The position numbers and the translations under genes are program-made. DNA of 64,000 bases from Catenulispora sp. MAP5-51 (GTDB lineage Bacteria; Actinomycetota; Actinomycetes; Streptomycetales; Catenulisporaceae), in the NCBI RefSeq assembly GCF_041261205.1, contig NZ_JBGCCH010000028.1, forward strand, positions 62,001 through 126,000. Direction: 5' to 3'. Of the stretch, positions 44,234-52,377 are shown one piece after another (positions within the stretch are counted from its first letter, which is position 1; each line of letters begins with the position of its first letter). The notes beneath the pieces are model-generated. The model saw only the letters and a list, made by a program, of their open reading frames with translations. It was not told the origin of the DNA and searched no databases.

Positions 44234-45076
44234 ATGCAGATCAAGGTCAACGATGTCGAATTGTGCGTGGAGACCTTCGGCGACCCGGCGGACCCGCCGG
44301 TGCTGCTGATCGGCGTGACCATGCTGAGCTGGCCGGATGAGCTGTGCACGGCGCTGGCCGGACGGTACGTCGTGCGCTACGACCTGCGCGACGCCGGCCG
44401 GTCGACGTTCGTCGACCCGAGCGCGCCGGGCTACGACCTGCGCGACCTGGTGAGCGACGCCTCGGAGCTGCTGACGGCGCTGGATCTGGAGCGTGCGCAC
44501 GTGGTCGGGATGGGCGTCGGCGGCTTCATCGCCCAGCTGCTCGCGCTGGACCATCCCGACCAGGTCGCCTCCCTGACGCTGGTCTCCACCCGCCCGGTCG
44601 CCCCCGGCCCGGTCGACCCCGACCTGCCCGACCACTCCCCGGACGTCATGGGGCAGCTGTTCGGGCGCCCGGCACCGGACTGGACCGATCGCCAGAGCGT
44701 GGTCGACTACATGACCGGCTCCGCACGCCTGCTGTCCGGATCGCGGGGATTCGACGAGCAGGACGCGCGGGCCACCGCCGGAGCCGTCTTCGACCGGGCC
44801 GGCGACACGCCGCAGGCGCAGGTCGCGAGCCACCTCGGCACCATGTTCGCGGCCGTCGACTGCCGACCCCGCTGGCGCGAACGACTCGGCGGAATCACCG
44901 CGCCGACCCTGGTGATCCACGGCGACGAGGACCCGTTCTTCCCACACGGCAACGGCGTCGCACTGGCCGCGGAGATCCCGGACGCCACCCTGCTCACCCT
45001 GCCCGGCATCGGCCAGGGCCTGCCGCGCGCGGCATGGCCGGAGGCGGTGGACGCGCTGCTGCGCCACACCGCGTGA
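44234..45076 (+). CDS. Alpha/beta hydrolase-fold protein lacking catalytic Ser and His
   Basis: This 280-residue protein aligns along its length with actinobacterial alpha/beta hydrolases (DLRDAGRST, ELLTALDLERAHVVGM, GGFIAQLLALDHPDQVASLTLVST, PTLVIHGDEDPFFP). The nucleophile elbow, normally G-x-S-x-G, is G92-M-G94-V-G96, and the histidine position in LPGxGHxLP is Gln261 (LPGIGQGLP); only the acid (D233) is left. It should not hydrolyse esters by the usual mechanism and may bind a ligand or act as a receptor, lyase or scaffold. The reading frame and codon use are healthy, so it is under selection and not decaying. Confidence 0.85.
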   Translation: MQIKVNDVELCVETFGDPADPPVLLIGVTMLSWPDELCTALAGRYVVRYDLRDAGRSTFVDPSAPGYDLRDLVSDASELLTALDLERAHVVGMGVGGFIAQLLALDHPDQVASLTLVSTRPVAPGPVDPDLPDHSPDVMGQLFGRPAPDWTDRQSVVDYMTGSARLLSGSRGFDEQDARATAGAVFDRAGDTPQAQVASHLGTMFAAVDCRPRWRERLGGITAPTLVIHGDEDPFFPHGNGVALAAEIPDATLLTLPGIGQGLPRAAWPEAVDALLRHTA

Positions 45077-45079
45077 GCC

Positions 45080-45367
45080 TCAGTCGGCCGCCGACTCCCC
45101 CGACCGCCGGCCCGACCCCGCCAGTCGCGGCGCGTGATCCCTGTCGAACAGGCCCAGCGCGACCGCATAAGGCATCAGACACACCAGACCCGCCCCGATC
45201 GCCTCGCAGAACGCGGCGCTTCCGGGCGGGCTGTGCACGACCCCCCGCTCGATCCACGTCACCAGATGCCACACCGCCGGCACCATGACGGTCGCCGCGA
45301 ACACCGCCGTCGAAGTCTGCGCGACCGAGTACCGAGTACTGCGCGAAAGACCTGCGCAAACGGCCAT
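45080..45367 (-). CDS. Small membrane protein, unknown
   Basis: This 95-residue frame has two hydrophobic helices (VFAATVMVPAVWHLVTWIE and AIGAGLVCLMPYAVALGLF) and a basic C-terminus. Its stop is 3 bp from the convergent hydrolase-like gene, and it is divergent from the cysteine-peptidase-like gene. The ribosome site is weak. Confidence 0.5.
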   Translation of the reverse strand: MAVCAGLSRSTRYSVAQTSTAVFAATVMVPAVWHLVTWIERGVVHSPPGSAAFCEAIGAGLVCLMPYAVALGLFDRDHAPRLAGSGRRSGESAAD

Positions 45368-45437
45368 TACCGCAACACCCCCCGCTGCATACGCTCGCTC
45401 CTGTCACCGTTTGCACAACCAAACTCAGGAGGCGACC

Positions 45438-45929
45438 ATGAACTGGAACAACGAATCCGGATACCCCGGATACACCTTCTACGGGGTGAAGACGCTTTCC
45501 CACGCAGCCCGGACCCAGCCCCGCGGGTCGATGCTCTGCTGGGCCTACGCCTTCGGGGCGCTCCTCGGCGTCAATCCAAGCACTGTGGCCACGTTCACAG
45601 TGTTGGACGCGACCTTCCTCGGCCAGCTGATCAAGGACACCGACGACATGGTGAAGGCCTTCAACAGCTACGGCCAGTACGGCAGTATCAACCCTCTCAC
45701 TCCCTGGTATGACGCCCATTGGGGGACAGCGCAGCTGGAGCAGCATTTCCCGCAGGCCACAATTACCACAGGCCACGTCATCGTCGCCTTAGCGATCGGC
45801 AGGCACGGCAGTGACCCGACGAAGGAGGAACAGGTCCGCTACTGGGACCCGGCTGACGCGCAGATCCACACCGTCGGCATGACTGTGTTCAATTCCAAGC
45901 ACCCCACAAAGGGCTACGTCAAGGCCTGA
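45438..45929 (+). CDS. C39/papain-like cysteine peptidase homologue without signal peptide
   Basis: This 163-residue protein has Q27 and C34 in QPRGSMLCWAYAFGALLG, H113 in TTGHVIVALAIG and D137 in VRYWDPADAQ, the Gln-Cys-His-Asp set of C39-like papain-fold peptidases. AGGAGG lies 6 nt before the ATG. There is no signal peptide, so it is cytoplasmic or exported by another route. The sequence remains coding-like for 25 codons after the TGA (see 45930-46007), so the annotated C-terminus may be a recent truncation. A remnant regulator fragment follows. Confidence 0.72.
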   Translation: MNWNNESGYPGYTFYGVKTLSHAARTQPRGSMLCWAYAFGALLGVNPSTVATFTVLDATFLGQLIKDTDDMVKAFNSYGQYGSINPLTPWYDAHWGTAQLEQHFPQATITTGHVIVALAIGRHGSDPTKEEQVRYWDPADAQIHTVGMTVFNSKHPTKGYVKA

Positions 45930-46007
45930 GATCCTCAGCTCCCGGGCACCGCCGAGGAAACTTTCGACTCCGCCAGCGAGCTCTACCTCATGGCACCCGA
46001 CTTCTGA
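45930..46007 (+). other. In-frame coding-like extension beyond the TGA
   Basis: Directly after the peptidase stop the same frame continues DPQLPGTAEE to YLMAPDF and then a second TGA. About 80% of third positions are G/C. It could be a tail cut off by a nonsense mutation, or the product of stop readthrough. Confidence 0.45.
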
Positions 46008-46195
46008 ACCACACCAGCCACTCCCGGGTCGACCCCCGAAGAACTCACGGGCGCGACCCCTCAGGCGGCCGAGGCGGCCGAGCCGGCGGCGGATCAGCAA
46101 GCTGGGGATCTCAGCGAGGTTCACGCAGTCGAAACCGAGGACCATCACGGCATACGCGTCCGTGCGAACGGCGGCGCGGAGGAAGTGCGCGAATC

Positions 46196-46336
46196 GGCGA
46201 CAGGCTGCTGGCCGGCGACCGCCGCGGGCCTGCGGCAGACCTGCGGGAAGCTGTCACCGTCTATGAACGGATCTGCTCCCCGCGGGCTGCTTCAGCCGCC
46301 GCGGAGCTGGCCGCGTTGGGCGTGTTGAGTGGGTGA
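46196..46336 (+). pseudogene. C-terminal remnant of a TPR-type protein
   Basis: A frame reading GDRLLAGDRRGPAADLREAV, then YERICSP and ending LAALGVLSG before TGA looks like the end of a tetratricopeptide-containing regulator. No start or upstream domain remains. The rest of 45930-46384 holds no other feature I can support. Confidence 0.35.
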
Positions 46337-46384
46337 GGACTGATGGCCCTCTCCCTACGCCCCCGCCCTACAACTCTTCCTGCT

Positions 46385-48571
46385 CTACAACCCTCCCAAC
46401 GGGTTCTTCTCATAAGCGCAGAGCTGGTAGACGCTGCCGGCGTCGTACTGGTCGCTGTGGGTGTAGTCGGTCACGTTCGTGTTCGTGCTCTTCTGCAGCA
46501 GGTACGTCGTGCCCGGCGGCAGCGTGAAGGACGCCTTCGGGTAGTCGGTGCCGCTGTCGCCGCACGCGTTCTGCTGTGCGTCCTCGGTGCTGTTGTAGAC
46601 CTTGCAGCTGGAGCAGGCGGCGATGTTGATCGTGCCGGTGGCCGGGCCGGTGTAGAGGAGCTGCACCGCGTCGGGGCTGTCGTTGAAGATGGTGATGCTG
46701 ACGCTTCCGCCGGACGTGAGGGTGGGGGTGACCTTGCCCGCGTCGGCGTCCTGCTGCGCGATCTGCGCGGCGATGCTGTACTTCTGGGCCAGGGCCTTGT
46801 TGGGGTCGTTCGGGTAGGTGCTGACGAAGGTGTCCATCGCCGTCTGGGCGCCGGCGAAGTCGCCGCCCTTGTACTTGGACACGGCGCAGCCGTAGGTGCC
46901 GGCTTCCACGTCGCTGTTCACCGTGCCGACGTCCTTCTTCAGGCCGTAGGAGATGGCCGTCACGCTGCTGCTCAAGGCCGAGATCTGAGTGCCCAGGCTG
47001 GTGATCTGTGTCGTCGCCGTGCACGGGTCCGAGCCGGTGAGGCCGCCGGCGGCCGAGGTGATGGCGGCGGCGACCGCCGGCTCCACCTTGCCCGCCTGGG
47101 CCGAGTTCGGGAAGGTGGTCATCAGGTCATTGAGATTCTGCGCCGCCGCCGGATCCCCGTTGGAGCCCAGGGCGTGCGTACCGCACTGGAAAAGCGAGGT
47201 GGCCAGCGGATCGTCGGGGAAGCTCACCAGCGGGCCGAGGTCGCTCGCGCTGATCGCCTTGGCCGGCAGCGAGCGCAGGAACTTCAGCGGCTCAATGGCG
47301 TTGCAGTAGTCGCCCTGCGTGTAGGGCGTGCTGACCACCTGGTAGAACACCTTCAGCCGCTGCGGCACCAGCTTGGCGGCCCGCGAGGTGCCGTGATGGT
47401 CCAGGAGGTCCTGGTAGGCGGCCAGGTTCGTGACGTACTCCGGCTCCGCGGTGGCGATCGGCTCGGCCTCGGCAGCGGTGATCGCGGTGTCGGCCGCCGT
47501 GAGGCGCTTGAGCAGCATCTGCTGATAGGCCTCCTCCCGCGCGTTGCTGTAGAACACCGCAGCCCCGAGCGGCACCACAAGTAGCACGACGGCCAGCCCG
47601 AACGCGACCGGCCCCCGCGGCGGCCACATCAGCGGCCGACGCAGTCCCCAGACGGCCCCGAGCACCGCGGCCAGGACGAGCAACGCGGTGTAGAGCACGG
47701 TCACGCCGACCGGAAGCCCGTCCGGCGTGGCGGGCAGTGCGATGACGAGCAGGATGCCGGTCACCAGCCAACACGCGACCGCGGGAATCCACCGCCGCAG
47801 CAGGACGAACCCGAGGCCCAGCCCGGTGAGGTTGAGCAGGGCGACCGCCATCGCACGCCACCAGTCCGGCGGCCCGGCCGGCGCGGCCGGAGGGGCGGGC
47901 TGGAACTGGAAGGGCGCGGCGGGCGCGGGGCCGGGGCCGGGGCCGTAGGGTCCGTAGGGTCCGGGGCCATTGGGGCCATAAGGTCCGGGGCCATTGGGGC
48001 CGAACGGCATGCCCGGCGGGGCCGGCTGCGGGGGCATCGCCTGCGGCGGGATCGGCCGCGGCGGGGCCGGCGCGATCGGAACAGTCTGGTGGGGGGAAGC
48101 ACCCGGCACGGCTGCGGCAGCCTGGTCGGGCGCATCAGGAGCGACCGACGGGACTGGCTGGGGTGCGGCCTGGCCGGGCGAGGCGGCTGCTGGGAGCTGC
48201 ATTGTGGCAGCCGCCGGAACCGCATCAGACAAAGGCGACTCAGGCGTGGCAGCCGCCGGAAGCTGCGTCGTAGCAGCCGCCGGAACCGCATCAGATGAAG
48301 GCGGCTCAGGTGAAGCCGACTCAGCAGAAGCCGGCTCGGCCGAAGCCACCGCCGGAAGCTGCGTCGTGGCAGCCGCCGGAACCGCTTCAGTTGAATCCGA
48401 CTCAGCTGAAGCCGGCTCGGGTGAGGCGGCCGCCGGAAGCTGCACCGTGGGCGGACTGTCCGAGACCGTCGGTGAACTGTCCGGGACCGTCTGCGGATCT
48501 TCTGCCGGCGGAGTGTGTGTGACCTGCTCGTTGTGAGGCGGCACACTATCGTGCCGTGGCTCCTCCGACAT
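46385..48571 (-). CDS. Proline-rich multi-domain membrane protein, unknown
   Basis: This 728-residue protein has a disordered N-terminal 230 residues with repeated blocks of VPAAATTQLPA/ASPEPASAES and a GPNGPGPYGP repeat, then about four transmembrane helices (residues 240-350: AMAVALLNLTGLGLGFVLL, AVACWLVTGILLVIALP, VTVLYTALLVLAAVLGAVWGL, FGLAVVLLVVPLGAAVFY), then an extracytoplasmic part of about 370 residues with tetratricopeptide-like helices and several cysteines (CGTH, SDPCTATT, YGCAVS, CSSCKVY, NACG, QLCAY), probably disulphide-bonded. The ATG at 48571 follows an AGGGA ribosome site. Function is unknown; the layout is typical of actinomycete envelope proteins. Confidence 0.78.
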   Translation of the reverse strand: MSEEPRHDSVPPHNEQVTHTPPAEDPQTVPDSSPTVSDSPPTVQLPAAASPEPASAESDSTEAVPAAATTQLPAVASAEPASAESASPEPPSSDAVPAAATTQLPAAATPESPLSDAVPAAATMQLPAAASPGQAAPQPVPSVAPDAPDQAAAAVPGASPHQTVPIAPAPPRPIPPQAMPPQPAPPGMPFGPNGPGPYGPNGPGPYGPYGPGPGPAPAAPFQFQPAPPAAPAGPPDWWRAMAVALLNLTGLGLGFVLLRRWIPAVACWLVTGILLVIALPATPDGLPVGVTVLYTALLVLAAVLGAVWGLRRPLMWPPRGPVAFGLAVVLLVVPLGAAVFYSNAREEAYQQMLLKRLTAADTAITAAEAEPIATAEPEYVTNLAAYQDLLDHHGTSRAAKLVPQRLKVFYQVVSTPYTQGDYCNAIEPLKFLRSLPAKAISASDLGPLVSFPDDPLATSLFQCGTHALGSNGDPAAAQNLNDLMTTFPNSAQAGKVEPAVAAAITSAAGGLTGSDPCTATTQITSLGTQISALSSSVTAISYGLKKDVGTVNSDVEAGTYGCAVSKYKGGDFAGAQTAMDTFVSTYPNDPNKALAQKYSIAAQIAQQDADAGKVTPTLTSGGSVSITIFNDSPDAVQLLYTGPATGTINIAACSSCKVYNSTEDAQQNACGDSGTDYPKASFTLPPGTTYLLQKSTNTNVTDYTHSDQYDAGSVYQLCAYEKNPLGGL

Positions 48572-48760
48572 TCCCTGCCCCCTGCTTTGCTAGCCCGACG
48601 ATGGAGGTGATGGACAACTGTGCGGAGCAAGTACATCGGGGCGCATCTGGGCGAAGCAATAGCGTTTCACAATCGTTGTTCTCAGAGCTCGTGGTTTCCT
48701 GTTGCCGACTTGCGCGCCGGGCCGCCCGGACAAAGCCGAGCGGCCGGCGGTGGTGCCGGT

Positions 48761-49201
48761 TCAGGCGCCCAGTGCCTCGATGACCAAGCGGGCGACCGCG
48801 CTCCCGGAGTACTGCTGCTGGCCGGTGATCAACAGCCCGTCGCGCACCGCATGCGGCTCGAACTGGCCGCGCACGGTGAACTCGGTGTCCGGCAGGCCCC
48901 TGGCCTCGTCCTCGATGCGGAAGGGCTGGACTCGCTGCCCCACGTAGGAGTCCACGAAGTCCTCCTCGCTGTTGGCGAACCCGGTCCACCTCTTGCCCGT
49001 CACCAGCAGGCTTCCGTCCGACAGCCGGGTTTTCAGCAGCGCCGCTGTGCCGTGGCAGAGCACTGCCGTGACGCGTCCCGACTCGTGGAACGCCGCGATC
49101 AGAGCGTGCACCCGCTCGTCGTGCGCGAACATGTACATGGGCGCCTGCCCGCCGATGACCAGCAGTGCCGCGTAGTCCTCCGGCCGGATGTCAGCCAGCG
49201 A
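48761..49201 (-). pseudogene. DJ-1/PfpI-family protein lacking its N-terminal half
   Basis: The frame reads LADIRPEDYAALLVIGGQAP, then MYMFAHDERVHALIAAF, with the nucleophile-elbow cysteine in AVLCHGTAALL, GKRWTGFANSEEDF and ITGQQQYSG near the end, as in class I glutamine-amidotransferase-like DJ-1/PfpI proteins. The N-terminal 80 or so residues are missing: upstream the frame runs into unrelated sequence abutting a SARP fragment. An ATG at 49138 could start a 125-residue product lacking the first beta-alpha units. It is probably non-functional. Confidence 0.7.
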
Positions 49202-49293
49202 GGCGGGCGGCGCTCGCGGTCAGCGCGGACAGGACGACCGGTTCGGCGCCGTCGAAGGCGATCAGCGGCGTCAACACGCCCCGGCTGGTCACC

Positions 49294-49645
49294 AGCGTCC
49301 CGCAGGATCAGGCGGTGCAGGTTCCGCAGGACCGGCGAGGGATCGGCCCCGAGCTCGTCGCGCAGCATCCTGCGGGCGTTCCCGTAGCTTTCGAGGGCGT
49401 CCCCGCGGCGGCGCGCGCCGTAGAGCGCGATCATCGCCCGCTCGTGGAAGGGCTCGTGCATCGGACGGCTCGCCATCAGTTCCCTGAGTCGCGAGTACGC
49501 CTGGTCGAAGCGTCCGGTGTGCAGGAAGGCGTCGAGGTGCAGCTCTTGCAGGTGCAGCCGCAGATCGTCCAGCGCCGGCCCGGAATCGACCCGCAGGCTC
49601 TCGACCGGGACGTCCTCGAACGGGAGACCGACCGTGGCAGCACAC
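49294..49645 (-). pseudogene. SARP BTAD-domain fragment
   Basis: A frame right behind the AfsR-like stop codon reads LRLHLQELHLDAFLHTGRFDQAYSRLRELM, then EPFHERAMIALYGARRRGDALESYGNARRMLRDELGADPSPVLRNLHRLIL, which is the C-terminal two-thirds of a bacterial transcriptional activation domain. It lacks the winged-helix DNA-binding part and a start. A coding-like shadow in another frame (VLTPLIAFDGAEPVV) follows before the DJ-1 fragment. This is debris of a second SARP gene. Confidence 0.7.
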
Positions 49646-51898
49646 CTAGACCATCGGTTCCCCCTCGGCAGCAACGCGATCGGCCACGACAGCGACCAGG
49701 GCTTCGCGCTCCCGGTCCAGCCAGGCCTCGGCCTCGGCGGCGTCGCGGAACGGCACCACCAGGGCACCGGGAGCCGGCGCGCCCAACCGGATGGCCGGAG
49801 GGATCGGCGGGACCGGAGGAATCGGCATGGTGGGCATGGTGTGCAGGTGGCGGTGTGCCTGGGCCATGGTGTGCAGGTAGAAGTCTGAGACGCGCCGTCG
49901 TGCGGCGTCGCGCTCCCCTTCGTCCTCCTCAGCGGCGAGCCGTTCGGCCGCGAAGGCCTCCAGCAGGCTGTGCCGGTGGTAGCGGCCCTGCTCGTCCTCC
50001 GTGGCCATGTTCATCGACACCAGCTCGACCAGGGTCGCGTGCGCCTCGGCGGCCGGGACGGCGGCCAGCGAGGCTGCGGCCGGGACCGTCGCGGACGGTC
50101 CCGGGAGCAGGGCCAGCAGCCGGTACAGCCGCGCGGCCTGCGGGCTGAGGTGGCGGTAGGACCAGGACAGGACGGTCCGGACGTCGATCGCCGGGTCGCC
50201 GCCGTCCAGGGCGCCCAGCGGCCCCTCTGATTCCCCTAGTTGAGCCGCCAGGTCCTCCAGCGACATGTCGGGGCGGACCCAGGCCCGGCCGGCCGCGACG
50301 ACGAGCGCCAGCGGCAGGTGGTGGCAGCGTTCGGCGATGGCGTCCACCGCGTCCTCGTGCCCGGCATAGCGTTCGGGGCCCATGCGCAGGTACAGCAGCT
50401 CGCGGGACTCCCGGGCGGTCAGCGGCTGCAGGTCCACCGAGCGCGCGAAGTCGATGGTGATCAGGCTGGACAGCGCGCTGCGGCTGGTGACCAGGATCCG
50501 GGCCGGGCCCGCGGGCGGCAGCAGCGGCCTGACCTGGTCGGCGTGCCGGACGTTGTCCAGGACGATCAGGACCCGCTTCTCGGCGACGATCGACCGGAAC
50601 AGCGCCAGCCGGCCGTCGGGGGTCAGCGGCAGCGCCTGGCCGCCGGAGCCCAGGCAGTCCAGCAGGACCCTGACCGCGTCGTCGGTGTCCATGGCGCAGC
50701 CGCTGTCCGCGAAGCCTTTGAGGTCCAGGTAGATGCGGCCGTCGGGGAAGTCCGCGGCCGCCCGGTGGGCCCAGGTGAGGGCGAGCGCGGACTTGCCGAC
50801 GCCGGCCATGCCGACCAGCAGGGTCAGCCCGGGCTGCTCCGGCGGGTGGTTGTCGCACATCGCGGCGCTGACCCGGGCCAGTTCGGCTTCGCGGCCGACG
50901 AAGCGCCGCGGGGGCGGCGGGAGCTGGTCGGCCAGGGAGGTGGAGCGTTCGGGCTCTGGGGTGGGGCGGGGTGGTTCGGGTGTCGGTGTCCGTGTCGGCG
51001 CCAGCATCGGTGTCCGTGCCGGTGCCAGTGTCCGTACCGATGCCGATGCCAACGCTGCTACCGGTGCCGGGGACTCGGGCGGGGCCGCGTCAGCCGGGGC
51101 GGCGAGGGCAGGCATCGGGCGCAGGCCCAACAACTCCCCGACCAGTTCATTGATCCCGACGCCTTGCAGCGCCCGGGACGAGAAGCGCTGCAACAGCGGG
51201 GACGGCGAGGTGCCGAGTTCCTCCCGGAGCCGGAGCCGCACCTGCCGGTACCACTCCTGGGCGTCCGCGTGGCGTCCCGCTCCGTGCAGCGCCAGGAAGT
51301 AGCGCTCGTGGAAAGGCTCGTTCAGCGGATGGTTGCTGGTGAGCGTCCGCACCATCGGCAGGATCGTGTCGAACTCGCCGCGGGCCAGCGCCGCGTCGAT
51401 CCGCAGCCGCGCCAGCTTCAGCCGCAACTCGCTCAGGTAGGGCAGGTACTGGCGGCGCAGAGGTTCGGAGACCACGTCGGCCAAAGCCTCGCCGCGCCAC
51501 ATGTCCGAACCGGCCGTCGCCGCCTCCTCCGCGGCGGCCCAGCGACCGTCCTCGGCGGCGCTGCGGGCCTGGTCGGCGAGTGCCGCGGCGCGCAGGTAGT
51601 CGATCTCGTCGCCGGGAAAGGGCTCGAACAGGTAGCCCCGGCCCTCGTGCCGGATCCGGGGCCCGACCCGCGGCCCCAGCGCCGAGCGCAGCCGGCCGAC
51701 GTAGGTGGCCAGCCCGGCGCGTGCGGTCGTCGACGGGTTCTCGTCCCACAGCATGTCGATGAGCGCTTCGGCGGCGACGACCTGTCCGGGGTTCAGCAGC
51801 AGCGCGGCCAGGACGGAGCGCTGATGCCCCGGCGACACCTTGATCTCGGCCCCCGTGTCGTCCTGCACTTTCAGCGACCCCAGGATCGCGTACCGCAT
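49646..51898 (-). CDS. SARP/AfsR-like regulator (wHTH-BTAD-NB-ARC), probably C-terminally truncated
   Basis: This 750-residue regulator has an OmpR-like winged helix (residues 1-95, MRYAILGSLKVQDDTGAEIKV), BTAD (about 100-245), a Pro/Thr-rich linker (265-320) and an NB-ARC ATPase module with Walker A GMAGVGKS at 363-370, VLIVLDNVR (Walker B) and the ARC segment HHLPLALVVAAGR. It stops in EAWLDREREALVAVVADRV, where AfsR-like proteins normally enter their TPR sensor. This and the SARP debris directly downstream suggest loss of the sensor domain. I use the ATG at 51898 (GGAGGG upstream). It is divergent from a second SARP and probably controls one of the metabolic loci. Confidence 0.88.
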   Translation of the reverse strand: MRYAILGSLKVQDDTGAEIKVSPGHQRSVLAALLLNPGQVVAAEALIDMLWDENPSTTARAGLATYVGRLRSALGPRVGPRIRHEGRGYLFEPFPGDEIDYLRAAALADQARSAAEDGRWAAAEEAATAGSDMWRGEALADVVSEPLRRQYLPYLSELRLKLARLRIDAALARGEFDTILPMVRTLTSNHPLNEPFHERYFLALHGAGRHADAQEWYRQVRLRLREELGTSPSPLLQRFSSRALQGVGINELVGELLGLRPMPALAAPADAAPPESPAPVAALASASVRTLAPARTPMLAPTRTPTPEPPRPTPEPERSTSLADQLPPPPRRFVGREAELARVSAAMCDNHPPEQPGLTLLVGMAGVGKSALALTWAHRAAADFPDGRIYLDLKGFADSGCAMDTDDAVRVLLDCLGSGGQALPLTPDGRLALFRSIVAEKRVLIVLDNVRHADQVRPLLPPAGPARILVTSRSALSSLITIDFARSVDLQPLTARESRELLYLRMGPERYAGHEDAVDAIAERCHHLPLALVVAAGRAWVRPDMSLEDLAAQLGESEGPLGALDGGDPAIDVRTVLSWSYRHLSPQAARLYRLLALLPGPSATVPAAASLAAVPAAEAHATLVELVSMNMATEDEQGRYHRHSLLEAFAAERLAAEEDEGERDAARRRVSDFYLHTMAQAHRHLHTMPTMPIPPVPPIPPAIRLGAPAPGALVVPFRDAAEAEAWLDREREALVAVVADRVAAEGEPMV

Positions 51899-52377
51899 AT
51901 CGAACCCACCCTCCCGCCCCAGATCGCGAAGCACACCTGCCCCGGCCGGGAAAATGACCATGGACGGCGCGATAGCAGAGCGTACGGGATACAAGCCCCT
52001 CCACAATCACATGACGATCCGACCGCTGCTGGAGGTTGCTCCCGGGACGTCGCCGCGCGCGCCGCGGCCTACTTCGGGCTCTGATCGGCGCCGGGGAGGC
52101 TCGGCGACCACCTCCCGTCACCGGGCGGTCACCGCGAGCGGGCGCTCTGACCTGCGTCAGTGTACTGAAACGGTTCCGCCGCGCACAGACTCCCGAGGTG
52201 GATCGAACGGCTGTAGCATCCGGATATCGAGACGCCGGAAGGGGTTCCGGCAAGCGGGGACTCGTCGGCATTGGTGCGCGCCGGGGCGCTCGGGTCGAAA
52301 CCAGTGTGGATGCGGTGTGGGTTCTCGTCATCGCCGCTTTTCGATCCGGGTCCCGGTGTTCTCGGGAAGGTGCTGCT
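51899..52377. promoter_or_regulatory. Divergent promoter region between two SARP genes
   Basis: This 479-bp non-coding region separates the two regulators. It holds the GTCACCG pair at 52117-52134 (listed separately). I see no convincing -35/-10 pair for either gene and no small ORF with a good ribosome site. Confidence 0.5.
52117..52134 (+). promoter_or_regulatory. GTCACCG direct repeat with 11-bp period
   Basis: GTCACCG occurs at 52117-52123 and 52128-52134, a 7+4 bp arrangement matching SARP binding sites, in the region between the two SARP genes. Only two copies are present. Confidence 0.4.

Noticed and set aside
50985..51060. GGTGCC/GTGTCCGT short repeats inside the AfsR-like gene
   Set aside because: They encode the Thr/Pro-rich interdomain linker and are ordinary low-complexity coding sequence.
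52036..52377. 114-codon N-terminal extension of the second SARP
   Set aside because: No SARP domain sequence is present in it; the winged helix starts at the TTG at 52378, which has a well-placed ribosome site.
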